Shown here in pieces: positions 37,001 through 49,895 of a DNA stretch of 64,000 nt. The notes below the pieces were generated by a model. It saw only the letters and a list, made by a program, of their open reading frames with translations, was not told the origin of the DNA and did no database searches. Each line of letters starts with the position of its first letter. The stretch's first letter is position 1. The translations under genes were made by a program, and so were the position numbers. Source of the stretch: Quillaja saponaria (taxonomy: Eukaryota; Streptophyta; Magnoliopsida; Fabales; Quillajaceae); contig CM055612.1 of NCBI GenBank assembly GCA_029379385.1, forward strand, positions 20,150,001 through 20,214,000, given 5' to 3'.

Positions 37001-37978
37001 AAATTGTATGTGGTTGATAAGGGCCAACAAATTGAGATTTTTTTGAGAAATGATTTTTATTTCCGAAATTGAAATCCAGGTGCACCTAGGATATGTTGAT
37101 TTGAAATTGTGAGATATTCTTATCCTGATAAATATTTTTAAAAGATTGAGTGCTCAGCCTTGGTAGGATGGATTATGAATGGAGAATTAATCTGTTGTGT
37201 GGGCACGTAAATGCCTGGTGGGGGGGTGATACTATTGTGCGAGGCTAAGTTACTCGTTGGCCCTTTTTTTGTTTTGTATGCTATGATTGCTCTGATTAAT
37301 TTGTGATCCTATGAATTATGTAAGTTGTGAATTTATGACGATTACAAATGTGTATGTGTATTTTGATTTAAAGCATGAACATTATCACATGATGTTAATT
37401 GACTATATATGTTATATACTTGTGTTGAGTGATGCTAGTACCATTTGGGTACGGTTTTTCATTCACGGAGTCTGTAGGACTCACCCTATTCTTATGGATT
37501 TTTTTTAGTGGTAAGAGTCCTGTATATGGCATCACTGAGCTAGTGGCTTGCTGACAGAATATGACAAGATATTTTTCAGGATCTCAGACTTGAAGTAAAG
37601 GATGAAAGTTTACAGTCACACTAGAACTGTGGGGTGTCTAATTTCATATGATGTAAGAGTATAGTTATTTGTCTTATTTATGATGTGGATGGAGGGGAGC
37701 TCCTTGTTGTCTTTATGTTATTGTTGCTCGAAATCATGAACATATGTGTTTGTATTTTAAGACATGTTCCATATTACAGGAAACCTCTACCAAAATTTTC
37801 AGTAAATTGTTAATCGTTTCAGAAAATAAACTTTTACAGTGAACTTCGATTTTAGAAAAGTTACTTTTATTCTCTAGTTGGGTCATGTATCATGTTTGTT
37901 ACTTTGTTTTGAAGTCAGGGTTATAGTGGTTTAGTTATCTAATCCTCCGGCCAATATGTCTCCGTGAGGGGTGTGACA
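34080..37978 (+). mobile_element. solo LTR A of a long-LTR family (3,899 bp)
   Basis: Starts TGTTATAACCC and ends GGGGTGTGACA. The flanks are AAGGA (34075-34079) and AATGA (37979-37983), a 5-bp TSD with one change. The host's own duplicated copy of the site at 33987-33998 reads GCCAATGAGGCC, showing AATGA was the original. The element therefore sits in the host repeat and is a recombined single LTR. Inside, a segment at 36170-36340 is partly repeated at 36380-36510. Its ORFs (such as 34418-34699 and 37311-37508) are not conserved and look accidental. It is alignable with solo LTR B over most of its length. Confidence 0.9.
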
Positions 37979-38153
37979 AATGAGGCCTGCCCAAGAGTCA
38001 TCCCGACCCTGCCTGGTGCCTTTGGAATGGTAAGCGAGGATGGTAGGTTAGAGTCCCACGGGAAGATGATAAGACACTAGGACCTGTCCTTCCTTTCTAG
38101 ACTCTAAAGATCGAACACTAGTCAACGGGGTATGACCCAGGAGGATGACCTAG

Positions 38154-41100
38154 TGTTATAACCTAATAATTTAATGTACATTATAGAATATTCGTATGTT
38201 GTTATGACCCTCACAATCCAGTAACGTAATAATCAAGTTTTAGAAATGATGTGTAAATTTTTAGTTATAAAATGACAAACATATAAATAAATTATGTAAG
38301 TAACAGTGCGATTAAATATCCTAGAACCTAATCGCTTTGCGTATGTTTGGGATATGCTATGTAATTAGTCGTGGTGGATTAAATAATTATTTTTCATGAT
38401 TGTACTAAAATAAAATATGGTTTGAATTTATAAATATATATATATATATATACCAATATGTAATATGGACCACATAGTTAAAGTTTTGACTTCTTGACTT
38501 TGTATTTCATCTTATGTTATTCTATTTTGTTTTTTTTTTCCTTGCCTTAGCTTGCTTGGCCGTTTGTGGCTTCCTTATTTTTTTATTTATTTTTTTGTCT
38601 CCACTGCCTCTGCTTATGTTGACCTCCCCTGTTTCTGTCTTTATAATTCCCTTGTTGGCCGAAACTTCTAGCCTTCCCTTTTTGCTTGTGCAACTTCATT
38701 CCTCCTTGCTTGTAGCCGTGTATATGTGCGTGTGTGAGCCAACTGCAGCCAAGGTTAGTCCACAACAGCTCTGTTTTAGCATTCAACCTTTTCCTCTCAT
38801 CTCCTAGCTACCCTTTTACCATTGAGTTCTTGTTCTAGTAGCTGTAGCAGTAGCTTGGCCGAGAGACTTAATTGCTGCTAGCAGCAGCTGTGTGACAGCA
38901 GCAGCTTCCTCCTTGCCGTGCAGCTTTGTCCAACCTCCACTCCTGGCCCTTTCACTTGGTGGTTGAGATAGGAGGGTTCTTGAGGTGGTGGTGGCTAGGA
39001 GTACCTTTGCTGCATGCTGATTTTCTTCAAGCAGCAGTAGCCTCTTTGTCTTTTGATGGTAAATCTTCTAGCTTAGAATCCTAATTCTTTTGATGTTTGT
39101 GATTGTTTGATAACATAGGCTTAGGGATGAAGGAAATGTTGGATGAAAATTTAGGAACAAAGGGTGATAATGGCGTCTAAGTGGTTAAAGGAAAGGAGGA
39201 CCCTGAATTTAGTTGAATGGATGTTGGAATGATATAATTCAAATTCTTGATCAATTTGTAAATAACTAAACCAACTTTAGATTTAGTATTTGAAATATGA
39301 GTACGGTTGAAATTATGGATTAGTAGTAATTTTCTTGGTAAGTAAATCTATAGATATACATACATATTAAGTGAAATAATTTAGGCACCTTAGGTATTTG
39401 ATAAAATGTCCATAAGAAAATTTAATTGAGTATAATGAATAGAACTTGGCAGATTTCGTGGGTGAAAGAAACTCAATATTTTGAGTGTTTTCGGAGAAGA
39501 ATTAAATTAAGAGTTCAAAATATAAAATGTAGCTTATGGTCTTGAGATATTGTCTACAAAATTTCGTAGCTTGGTTCTAAATATGTTGCGAGTTATATCT
39601 ATTAGACTCTGGTTGGGTCAGGCAGGATTCGTGGTGTCCTGTTTTAGGTTCATGTAAGAAATTGAGTAGGTTAATGACAGATTTTTGAAAAAGTTTCTAA
39701 ATAATAAAGATATATATACTTGTCTATTAATAAACCCAACAAACAGAATTGGATTTCGTTTTTCCTAGAGAAAGTTATGTTCAATTAACTAAGGTTAGGT
39801 CAAAGCTGTCAACAATCATGCGTGTTGTACAATTTGATGCAACTTCAAACAATAAACTGTATTGATATACAAATCTAAAAATTACAAATGATATACCATT
39901 ATAAAGCTACATGTGTCTAGTATTTTATAAATTTTATGAAACTGGATTTAGAATTTTCTAGAGAAAGATATGACTGTTAAAGTGGACATTGGTCCAAACC
40001 TTAAGTTTAAGCAGTGTCAACATTCCTAACTTACCAAGTGCTTTTGAATCTTTTCTAATGGTTTTCCCTATCCTATGCTTTGTCAAGACACTTAAAAAAA
40101 TTTCTCCTTATTAACCTTATCACCTAAAATCAAAATCCATATTAATCGACATGAAATGACTTAAAGGAAAACTTACCTAAATAAACCTATATAAAGTGAG
40201 ATATAAGTTTAGTAAGTAAAAGAGTATAACAATAACGTTTATGAACTAAGTAGTATTTGGAATTATGAATTTCAGTTCCGAATTCCAATGTGAACCTGAT
40301 GAGACGCGTGGACGCAAGTGTGAGTGACGAATGAAATTGGTAACAGGTGAGTGGTTAATTGTTGCCTTTAGGGGCTAGATTAGTATGTGTGATTATATGT
40401 TATTTGAATATGCGTGATACATGGGAAGTAAGCTAGTGGAGTATTTCAGTAATTTGCTTGAATAATGTTTGCTTGATATTGGTTACTGTGATTGACATTG
40501 ATTGTGTTTGATAAGGGCCAACTCGTGAACATTTTCTGGAAAATGATTCTTATCTCTGAAATTAAGATCCAGGTGCACCTAGGATACTCTGATTTAAAAA
40601 TTATGAGAAATTCTAATTCTGATAAATATTTTTTTTAAATTGAGTGCTCAGCCCCGGTGGGATGGATTGTATACGGAGATTAAATTGTTGTGCGGGCTCG
40701 TAAATGTCCGGTAGGGGGTGATAATGTTGTGCGGGGCTGGGTCACTCGTTGGCCCTTTAGTTGTTTTGTTTGATATCATTGCTCTGATAAATTTGTGATC
40801 TTGTGTATCATATGAATTGTGAATTTGAGAAACCTATAATGTGTATGTGTAATGTGAAATGTTATGTGAATCATGTTATATGATTTTATTATATATGTGA
40901 TATGCTTGTGTTGTGTGATGCTAGTACCCTTTGGGTACGATTTTCCACTCAATGAGTCCGTAGGACTCATTCCCTTCCTGTGGTTATATTTTTTAGTAGC
41001 AGGACCTCAAAAGAAGTTAACCGCTAATATGAGGTTTTGCTAAGGATTTGACGACAAGATATGTCTCGGAATCTCATACTTAAAGTTAAGGATGAAAGTT

Positions 41101-41464
41101 TGCAGTCACATTAAAACTGTGGGTGTCAAATGTGGTATGATGTAATATTCTAGTATTTGTTTTGTTGATGATGTGAACGGAGCAGAGCTCCTTATGGTCT
41201 TTATATTATGTTGAGTAATAAAAAGAATTTACGTGGGTGTATTTTAAGGCATGTTTCATATTGTAAGGAACCTCTGCCGAAATTTTCAGTAAGTGTAATT
41301 TGCTGTAATTAACAAACTTTTAAATGTTAATTTTTGTCTTTATAATTTCTTGGTTTTATTCATTTGTGAGTCAAGAGTCATGGTCATTTTTTTATTTGAG
41401 TCAGGGTTATGGAGGTTTGGTTACCATTCCTCCTGCCAGTCATGCCTCCATGAGAGGTGTGACA
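38154..41464 (+). mobile_element. solo LTR B of the same long-LTR family (3,311 bp)
   Basis: Starts TGTTATAACC and ends GAGGTGTGACA, flanked by perfect CCTAG duplications (38149-38153 and 41465-41469). Conserved blocks shared with LTR A include GATAAGGGCCAAC, AGGTGCACCTAGGATA, GAGTGCTCAGCC, GGGGGTGATA, CGTTGGCCCTTT and GGATGAAAGTTT. It has no internal retroviral genes. Since A and B each have their own TSD and 170 bp of host DNA lies between them, they are two separate insertions and not the two LTRs of one element. Confidence 0.92.
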
Positions 41465-41469
41465 CCTAG

Positions 41470-43943
41470 TCTGGGGGCAAACTGACTTGTTAGACCATGC
41501 TTGAAACCATTCAGCATGTCAGAGCAGCAAGGGGTTACCTCACAACCTAGGTCCAGGCCAGTGACAGACGAACTTGTTAGACCATATCTAAATAGGGCTA
41601 GAGCCCATAGCTTGCCCATGCAGACAGAGGTTCCGAGCAAAGGTATGAGCCAAGCTTACCTTAACTTCAACTAGGGCTTAAAGCCAAGAGCTCACCCATG
41701 TATAAAGAGGTTGGAGTTGAGCGTACCTCAATGCCAAGCAGAGGGTTAGAGCCTAGCTCACCTCAATGCCAAGCAAGGCTTAGAGCCAAGAGCTTGGAGC
41801 CGAGCTTATCTATACGCCAAGCAGTGCTTGTAGCCAAGAGCTCGACGGTTAGGAAAAAGGATAAAATCTCGAGTAGTTTCAATCTCAAGGGCCACCTTTC
41901 CTCAGGTATCTAAGCTTACTAGAGACTGAGCAAGGTGAAAGTTCTATCTCCTAAACATAGTCTGAGTGTACGAGTTTGAGTGCATAAGTCTTACAATACA
42001 ATAAACCTATATGGGTATATGCATGAGCACATGCTCGGGAATCTTAAAGAAGTTAAGGTCTAAGAGACCCCAAATCAATCAAAGCCCATCCAGGAACGAC
42101 TTTCATCCGGATGGAGGAAATTCAAGTGCAAAACTTCCTGAGCTTATTAATAGGAAAGGTACACATCCACAATGGTCTTAATATACATTATCTCAAAAAT
42201 AGGTCATATAAAATATTTAGGAGTACAAAAGAAAACAATAAACACCAAATTAAAGAATATTGGTCAGGCCCCAAATTAACACTCGCTGGACCCCTAGCCA
42301 AGTTATGGAGCAATATCCTGCACGTTTTGAATCCTATAAGCAACCTCTAGTTCCTTCAGACGAAGGATCCCAGACTTCAAAACCACAGCTCTCTCATTAG
42401 ATACATCAAGTCTTTCCTTGGCATGTTGAGCTGTGGCATCAGTCTCCTCGGACAACTTCTTGGCTCTTTCTAGCTCGGCATGTATTAACCTCAACTCTAT
42501 TCTTGCCCCTTACTCAAGGAAGTCCTCTGCACGGATTCTCCTTGGGTCTGACTTACGAGTTTCCATCATGACCTCAGCCTCATCATGCATGGGTTAGTGA
42601 GATGCCCTGGGATGAATGATGATACCTTCTCTCTCAGCCCGTACACTAGCAGTAGCTCGTGTAAGAGCAATGTCAGCTTCATCCTCGACATCTGAAGCTA
42701 GTCGGTCAACTAGCTTATTAGCACAAAAACAAACCAACTGGATCAAGGTTAGGGTCTACACACAAACTAAATGCTAATTTAAATCGTTACCCATCCTTAG
42801 CATCGAGATCCTAACACTTCGGAGTTGAGGATTGTTTAGATAATGTTTTAGATTAAATAGCCCCTTGTTTGAGCAAGCTGCAATTTGCGAATTCTCCGTA
42901 TCCACTCCACCTGCTGAGGATTTAAATGAGGTAGGTGATTCGCCTTGACACTTAGCTTATCCCAACCGTGGTTGAAACCCAAGTTGGGGGTTATGAATTC
43001 AATGCCTTACAAAGAAAAATTGAGACCTCAACTCTCTATAGTTGACGGGATAGTTGGCAATTAGCGTCTCTTAGTTATGATCAGCCAAGTCCCTAAACAT
43101 GAAAAACTCCTTGATAACCATAAGAGATGTGGGAAGTTGTGCTCCAGGCACAAACTTATATATCTAATCTCAAACCTAATTACCTTCAGCATAATCTGAG
43201 CTGGGCAGTCACCACATTTATTGCAGAGGCGGATTACAAAATGGGTAGACAGGAAAGCTAAACCTGGCCTTAAAATGAGCCTCGTAAAATGGGCTGAGTG
43301 TTAGAAGGGCACATCCCACAAGGAATTACAGGCTCGATCCTCCTCCCATTGACCATGAGATATTGATCTACCATTCTATTCACTACCCGCCCTGGGAAAC
43401 TCCATTTGTTGACCAAACCAAGGTTAGGTTGGGAAACAGACCTCCTCATCCTCAGACTTCTCAGAGTCTTTGCTAAAGTTGTAACTCTTCTTATCTTCAT
43501 AGGCATAGCCTATTTCCCAATTGCTCTTCACATTTGGAACAAATTTCCCGATGCCAGCACTCGAGGTCACCTTATCTTAACCGGGCATAGCCATTGCATC
43601 GAGCCCAATGTTTATTCCACCTTACATCCTTAACCCCTAACCTAGTATAGCACGAGAAGAACCTAGAATAAAAGAACCCAGTAAGAGAAAGATTGGAAAG
43701 AGGAAGCGCGGGAAGAAAATGAACCCGACATCCTAAAATTCAAAAGTTAAAAGTAAATGAGGGAGGAGCAGTAAAAAAGGTTCTCATACCCCTAACCACC
43801 CCAGGGAATGCACCTTCCTATTTGATGTAGGACATGTTAGAGACCATCCTCATCCGGCTTACCAAGGTCTAAGAATGGAATGCCGAGAAGAACCTCTTAA
43901 GCTTGGTCCATTTCACTCATCGAGCTTTTTTTTAGGAGACTGA
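41470..43943 (+). mobile_element. internal region of the host LTR element, with antisense coiled-coil frames
   Basis: The left part has many short repeats of GAGCCAAGAGCT and CTCAATGCCAAGCA types. The right part (about 42320-43940) matches 53285-54850 in the second copy. On minus, a frame at 42494-42303, preceded by in-frame ARIEL-like sequence, is Glu/Lys/Leu rich and heptad-like (HAELERAKKLSEE); its counterpart near 53390 is HAKLERAKKLSKK. A further minus frame at 43506-43270 has no recognised domain. No reverse transcriptase is seen, so the element would depend on another for mobility. Confidence 0.6.
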
Positions 43944-44357
43944 TGTTAATACAATAATTAACCAGGCCCACTTGGCCCAACAAAGCCTGACACTTATAAA
44001 TAAAATCCCCTCTCCTAAGCCTAGGTAAGCCCTTTCTCAATCTCTCATTCACATATTCACATCCCGTACTAACTTGAACTTTGAAGAGGGATCTCAAGCA
44101 ATGCTTAACCTCCCCTTTCTTTCTTATTTCAAGTCTACCAAAGAACTCTTAAGGACACTTAAGCTAGGAGAACCACTCTTGCATCCCAACAAGTTGACCT
44201 TCAGATGACCCTTTCAAGTGGACCGTTACGAGTGGACTATCCGATTGACCACCCGAGCAAGCCTCCCGACCAGAGGACCACCCAAGAAGAATAACGACCC
44301 CTAGCTCAGAGGACCATATAGAGGGGATCTCAGAGCTTGGACAAATCCGACATTAAC
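43944..44357 (+). repeat. 3' LTR of the host element
   Basis: 414 bp, starting TGTTAATACAATAATTAACC and ending CGACATTAAC, followed by TTTAC. It is the sister of 33415-33815. Confidence 0.82.
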
Positions 44358-47300
44358 TTTACCCTTATTTTAGTTATTCAAATGCAAGACTAGTTGATGA
44401 AATCTTAATTCAACTAGCTAAAACAAAATTAATGAAATTGAAAGATCTCAAACTGTTAGTGTCTTAGTTGATATCTATGTGTGAAGTTATACTATTATTT
44501 TTGTCAAATTGAGTTCACGATATTATGTTAAGTGAAGTTTTTGCCAATTTTTGTAATACTAGTCACATTGTTGTTATATATAACATAATGAATCACCATA
44601 TTTTTTTTTATGTATAAAAAAATAAAACTAAACTATACATTTGGTCAAAAAAACTCCTATTAAAAAAGAAAAATTTAATAGTGACAAAATTTTCACTGAA
44701 AACTCCATGAAAACCACCTACTTTGATACAAGCATTCAACACTTACAGAAAATTTCCAACTCCAAAATTGTTTTCAACATGAATTACTTCATATGCCCAT
44801 CATCAAATTCCAAAACAATCACTGAATCACCAGATAATTCAAGGATATATAATCAACTTGTTCATTTTCCAAGTTGCACCCAAGGGTATCTAATCAACTT
44901 GTTCATTTTCCAAGTTGCACCCAAGGGTATCTAATCAACATGTTCATATTCCAAGTTGGTCCCAAGTATTGGAAAGGCCATGGACACAAAAGATGATTTA
45001 ATAAAACTGTCTAATATGAGAAAACCACCAAAATAAAGCATGATAAAGAAGGAGAAATATACTTACTCAGATCTACGAAATTCAACACATACAAATTTTT
45101 GACTCCCTAATTCCAGATTCTTTCAATGTGCTCTCTCTGTGTGACTATCTCGTTTGTTTGATCAAATCATATTATATTAGGTCTTTTTGGGTCTGACTAG
45201 ATTAGATCTAATTGGATTGATTTGTAACTTAAAAAATTTATGATGAGCGATTTTGGTGAAGTTAGGGAGAGAAGATAGTTGAGATCTTTTGGTATTAGAG
45301 ACCGTAATTTTGTTGAAGCAAAAATTGGGCAATGTTTACGAGGCGATTGAGATGGTGGAGGGTTGGTGGCTAGTAAGTCAATGAGAACTTTAGATGGTGG
45401 AGTGTTGGCGGTGACAATTGGTGGTGGACGGTAAGGGATGAACAAAAAAAAAAAAAAAAAAAAAAAGTCTGAATAAATTTTTTTATTTTTAATACTAGCC
45501 TTTTGTTTTATAATTTATATTTTTAAATACAAATTTGAGTTTTTATTTTTATTTTGCTTCATGTTAAAATTTTATTTATTTATTTGTCACAAGAGATTAT
45601 CAAGTAATATTTTAATTGTCCAGTGTTAAATCTGTTAGGTTACATCACTTTTGTAAATGTTACAACAAACCAGAGGTGACAATAAGAATTTAATTGTGCA
45701 ATTTTATAATTACAAGGACCCAATTATAACAAATGAAATGTAGAGATTGAATTAAAAATTTGACTCAAATTTCAAGGACCAAATATATAATTTAATAACA
45801 AAAAGAAAAATGCAATAGTATTTAGAAGTTGGTAACCCAGTGGAGGGTCATTAGCCTAAGCAGGCGTTCTAATACTTGATTAATAATAGTGAATCACAAT
45901 GAAGAAACCAAAAGATTTGTTTGAAGTTTTAATCCAAAACCAAAATTGTTTTGAGTTGCTGCAAAGTTACAATGCTTATGTTGCATGTTTCACATCTCAG
46001 ATCCATAACCCATTCATTTCCTCTAAAGGGGCCAATTTTGGTCTCATTTGCAGTACGGTCAATTTCCTCTAAAAATAATGGTGACCGAACATGCACATGA
46101 CTTCTACCAAATCTGATTTAGGCCCCTTTGGGGCTGCGTGTTGGACCGCACATGTTTCGAGCGCCCCAGGGTGTGCGTGTGAGAAAAATATAAGAAAAAC
46201 ATAGAATTGGTGTTTTTTGACAGCCTGTCCGATGACGAAAATTGCATCTATCAATATTTTCGTATTTTATTTTTTTCTCTCTACTAACTATTCTTTTGAA
46301 CATTCTAAACACTAAAAATAAATACTATTTTTATAATTTATGTACAAATCAGTTTTTCAAATTATAGTTTGTATAGAGATTTGAATAAGAAGACCAAATT
46401 GTAGGATGATAAAATTAAATGAAAACATTTGTTTTAATTTATTATTTAATATAATCATTAAACTCTATAACCATTTCAAATTGAAAATAATTTACTTTCA
46501 TCTTCTCTCTAATTATCATAATTAATTTAAAACCTTTAAAAAATCTCATGCTGATGTGGCATGTAATTAATGCTCTCAATTATAAATATGTTAATTCATG
46601 ACAATTAAAATTTAATGACATTTATGAGATATGAATAATAGTCGAAATTTTTGAGGAGTTATGTTATTAATCAATTATTAATAACAAATTCTTGTTTAAT
46701 TAAATTAAATTTTAATGCAATGAATAATCTCTCACATCCATCACATGTATACCCTTAAACTACATGTATACTAACTTTTCATTTTCGTAATAACTTTAAG
46801 GATAAAATTAAGTCATAACAGCTATGAATTGACGGTTGTGATTAATGGAAAATTATTTCTATTAATTAGCATTACTCAACTATTCATATTTAAGTGACAT
46901 CTTATCCTCGTTCTTTGCCAACTTATTCCTAATAAGTATTACTTTTTTAACAATTTAAGTTTCATAGAATTTAAATTGATATTCTGACTCAAATTATATT
47001 TTATTTGTAATTTAATAAATTTTGAGTCCAACTATGCATTTATTTTCTTTAGTTTTAACTAAATTTAATTTTTGATGTGTGATTGTCTGTGCATCTAAGA
47101 AGATATAAAATTATCACTTTGTAGGAAAGCTAGATAAATCATGAATGGAAAGATATGCATTCTAGTTTTTCTTTTGGAATTAGAATCTATCTTGCTCTTA
47201 CTCAGGAATATTTTTCTTTGCTCAGTTTTTTTGTACTTCATTTTATATTCTTTTAAGAACGATTTTCATGATATTCTAATTGTCTGCTTAATTCTCGAGA

Positions 47301-47751
47301 GAGATGAAGATGGACAAGAAGTGAAGATGAATTTTAAGTAATATCACATGTCTACATATAATCTACTCAATTACCCTTTCACACAATTCATGGCCCCCTC
47401 TTAAAGAATAGATGGTGTTAAAATGTAAATTAATAAAAACTTTTGTTGTCATTTATTATATTACTATCGTAACTCCTACAATATCTACAACCAAACTTTA
47501 CATCAATAAATGTCATAAAACTCATTTTCAAACAGCCACGAATCAATTTTATTTAATCCATTTACGAGTTATTTGTTCCTAATATAAATCTTAAATTTCT
47601 TATTTCTTCTTATTATTTTTTTTAAAATTCAGAGAAGTTATATGTTTGAGAAAAGAATTAGCATGCATTCACTTAATTATAAATGATCTTGTTAATTATT
47701 ATATCACATTTTAAACTTATTATTAATTATTCTTTTATTATTATTTTTTTA
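44358..47751. other. AT-rich intergenic DNA
   Basis: Contains the 41-bp tandem repeat (44851-44966) and a 23-base poly(A) near 45446, which could be a retroposon tail, though no body was recognised. No ORF with a domain is present. Confidence 0.5.
44851..44966. repeat. 41-bp tandem repeat, about 2.8 copies
   Basis: Copies start at 44851, 44892 and 44933, each with AATCAACTTGTTCATTTTCC (third copy AATCAACATGTTCATATTCC). The first two units are identical over 41 bases. It is noncoding. Confidence 0.92.
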
Positions 47752-48552
47752 TAGAGTTAAGTACTATTTGAGAATCTCAACTTAAAATTATTTCTCAAAA
47801 TAAACACTCATATTTTTTTATATTATTTAAGGCACTAATATTTCTTATTATATTATTGGAGACATCTCACTAAAAACCGGTGAGTATGGGAGTCGGAAAA
47901 TAATCCCATATCAATTTTTTACACATTATAATATTTTTCTCTCTCTTTTCTATGTCTTTAAAAAAAAAATTTTCCCAATATTTTCCTAGTTATTTCTCAA
48001 GAATTCATTATTGTTGAGTATCAAATAACTACTTCCTTTTTTATTTTATTATTAATTTTCCTTAATTAATTAATTTTGTAAAATCTTTAAAATACATATT
48101 GTAATATATCATTAACATTATTTTTTTTTCCTAAATTTTTTATTTTCTGAGGTTATCCTTCATGAAATAAAATTTATGAATATGTAGAAAAATATATTAA
48201 TCTTTTCACAAGATTCATAAGTTTTATCTCATGAAATATAATAATAAAAATTAAAAAGCAAAAGAAAATAAAAATTTCATGTTACTTATATTTTTAATAT
48301 TTTATTAGTAGAATATTCAATTAAATACTGAAAAATTAAAAAAAAATGACATATTAAGACAAAAGATAAATGTGTTTGAATATTATCATGTCACAATTTT
48401 TCGGTAACTATACTCACCGGTTTTTGATTGATTACATCAAATGATATAAAACAAAAATATGAGTATCTCAAACGATACAAAAAATAAAAAAATTGAGTAT
48501 TTACTTTGATAATGGCCTCTAAGTTGAAATCCTTAAATGATAGTTAACTCTA
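47752..48552. mobile_element. long terminal-inverted-repeat element (Mutator-like or foldback, no ORF)
   Basis: The left arm starts TAGAGTTAAGTACTATTTGA and the right arm, reverse complemented, starts TAGAGTTAACTATCATTTAA. The arms remain alignable for about 145 bp inward, to a perfectly matched AAAAACCGGTGAGTAT (left about 47873-47888). The spacer of about 500 bp is AT-rich and has no ORF. Flanks are T-rich (tttttttA and ttttttat), so a 9-bp duplication is possible but cannot be fixed. Long arms suggest a non-autonomous Mutator-like element. Confidence 0.75.
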
Positions 48553-49895
48553 TTTTTTATCTTCCATTTTTATTATGTTCACAATTAAAAATGCATATTA
48601 CCCTCAACATTACTTAGTAAGATTTCCATTTCTTTCACTTTTGTATGTTAAAATTAATTAAAAAGAAAAAATAGAATCTAAGAGAAATAAATTATTTGGC
48701 TTGGTTTGATAATACTGTGGCTTCTCAAGAGATGATGTGCTCTTTTGACTCTCTTAGAGCATTTAAAAAAAAAATCACAATAGTAGTGTGTGGTAAAATA
48801 ATATAAAAGCTAATTATAACAAGTAAAAGCCACAAAATTAGGATTGGTTTGGTAATGTTGTGACTTTTTTTTATTAAAAGATAAGGTTATATTAGTTTTT
48901 AAAATTTTTTAAGAGCATAAGCCAATTTTTAAAAGCCCAAAGCAGAAGTACTTTAACTTCTTTTTTTTTCCTTTTAACTAAGCATAAAAAAATTGACTTA
49001 TGCTCTTTATAAGCATAAGCATAAGCACCATCCCAAGAGCATTACCAAACTAAGTCTTCCTCACCTGCTTTCTGCCTTATATTTCTAAACAGTGTAAGTG
49101 AAGTGTCGGTATGAGATGGAATGTACGTCATTAAGTGATCCTTTTAAGAGATTATAATTAAGTCTCAAGCACGAGTTTTCAAGATATGATTTTGCATTTT
49201 TTTTCTTTCTAAAACGGTGAAAGTAAATTCTAAATTTTCTTACCAAAAGAAAAGAAAGCTTGCAAATTCTAAATTCAAAGAAACAATTTCTGAATTCTAA
49301 AAGGATGAAAGCAAATTCTATCAAGAATTTCCAATTGCATTACTTTCCCATTTATTAAACTGCATTTTTGGAAAGAGAACCACCAATAGGAAGGCAAGAT
49401 AATGGAAGGATACTAGATTCTGTTTTGGCACAAGGGAAACGAGAAAACAACAAAAATGAGAAAATGTCAAGGGTGTGTTGTGCACGGAAAAAGGAATTGA
49501 GACATTTTCATCTCTGAAGGGAAATGTAGAAATTAGTAATATATTTAGTTAAAGAAATGAAAATTGAATTGCATGTGATAAGTCTGTTAAATAATCAAAA
49601 GGTAACATTAGCCCATTAGAAAAATCAAAAGTCACATTTGTTACTAAAATCAAAACATAAACTCTTAAAAAAACCTTTTTTTCCCCTTCATTCTACTGTT
49701 CTCTTCTCCTTAATTTGTAGCTTTCTCCCCTTTTGTGATCATGTAAGGATGAGGATTTTATAGATAAATGTGTTTCATTTCTTTTCTTTTTTCTTAACTT
49801 ACCAATACACAATCTAGTTGAGTTTTTAATGATGAAATTCCTAACTCAAATAAGTGATCAATCAAAATTAACTTGAAAGCTTAGGTGGTATACTT
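48553..49895. other. AT-rich DNA including a second MITE-like element (48701-49053)
   Basis: At 48701 GCTTGGTTTGATAATACTGTGG and at about 49053 (reverse complement GACTTAGTTTGGTAATGCTC) are inverted ends of the family also seen at 26320-26875. An extra internal GGTTTGGTAATGTTGTGACTTT occurs at about 48845, so one copy may be nested in another. The rest shows no gene. Confidence 0.4.

Larger units (their letters stand above)
33415..44357 (+). mobile_element. non-autonomous LTR retrotransposon hosting two nested solo LTRs
   Basis: The two LTRs (33415-33815 and 43944-44357) share the order TAATTNACCANGCCCACTTGG, AATAAAATCC, CTTTCTCAATCTC, GAGCAAGCCTCCCGA-like and CGACATTAAC. The flanks are TTTAC on both sides (33410-33414 and 44358-44362), a 5-bp TSD if the last A of the 3' LTR was lost. 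After the 5' LTR comes TTGACACAGTTTGTGGG, a decayed form of the TTGGCGCCGTCTGTGGG junction found in many plant Ty3/gypsy elements. Without its two nested inserts the element would be about 3.7 kb. No gag-pol was recognised. A second copy of this family starts near 53285. Confidence 0.85.

Noticed and set aside
37979..38153. possibility that LTRs A and B are the two LTRs of one element
   Set aside because: The 170 bp between them is host element sequence, each LTR has its own distinct TSD, and no primer site or polypurine tract adjoins them.
45197..45445. 82-residue Pro/Ser-rich minus-strand frame next to poly(A)
   Set aside because: It has no conserved motif, no splice context and simple composition. 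The poly(A) alone does not establish a retroposon.
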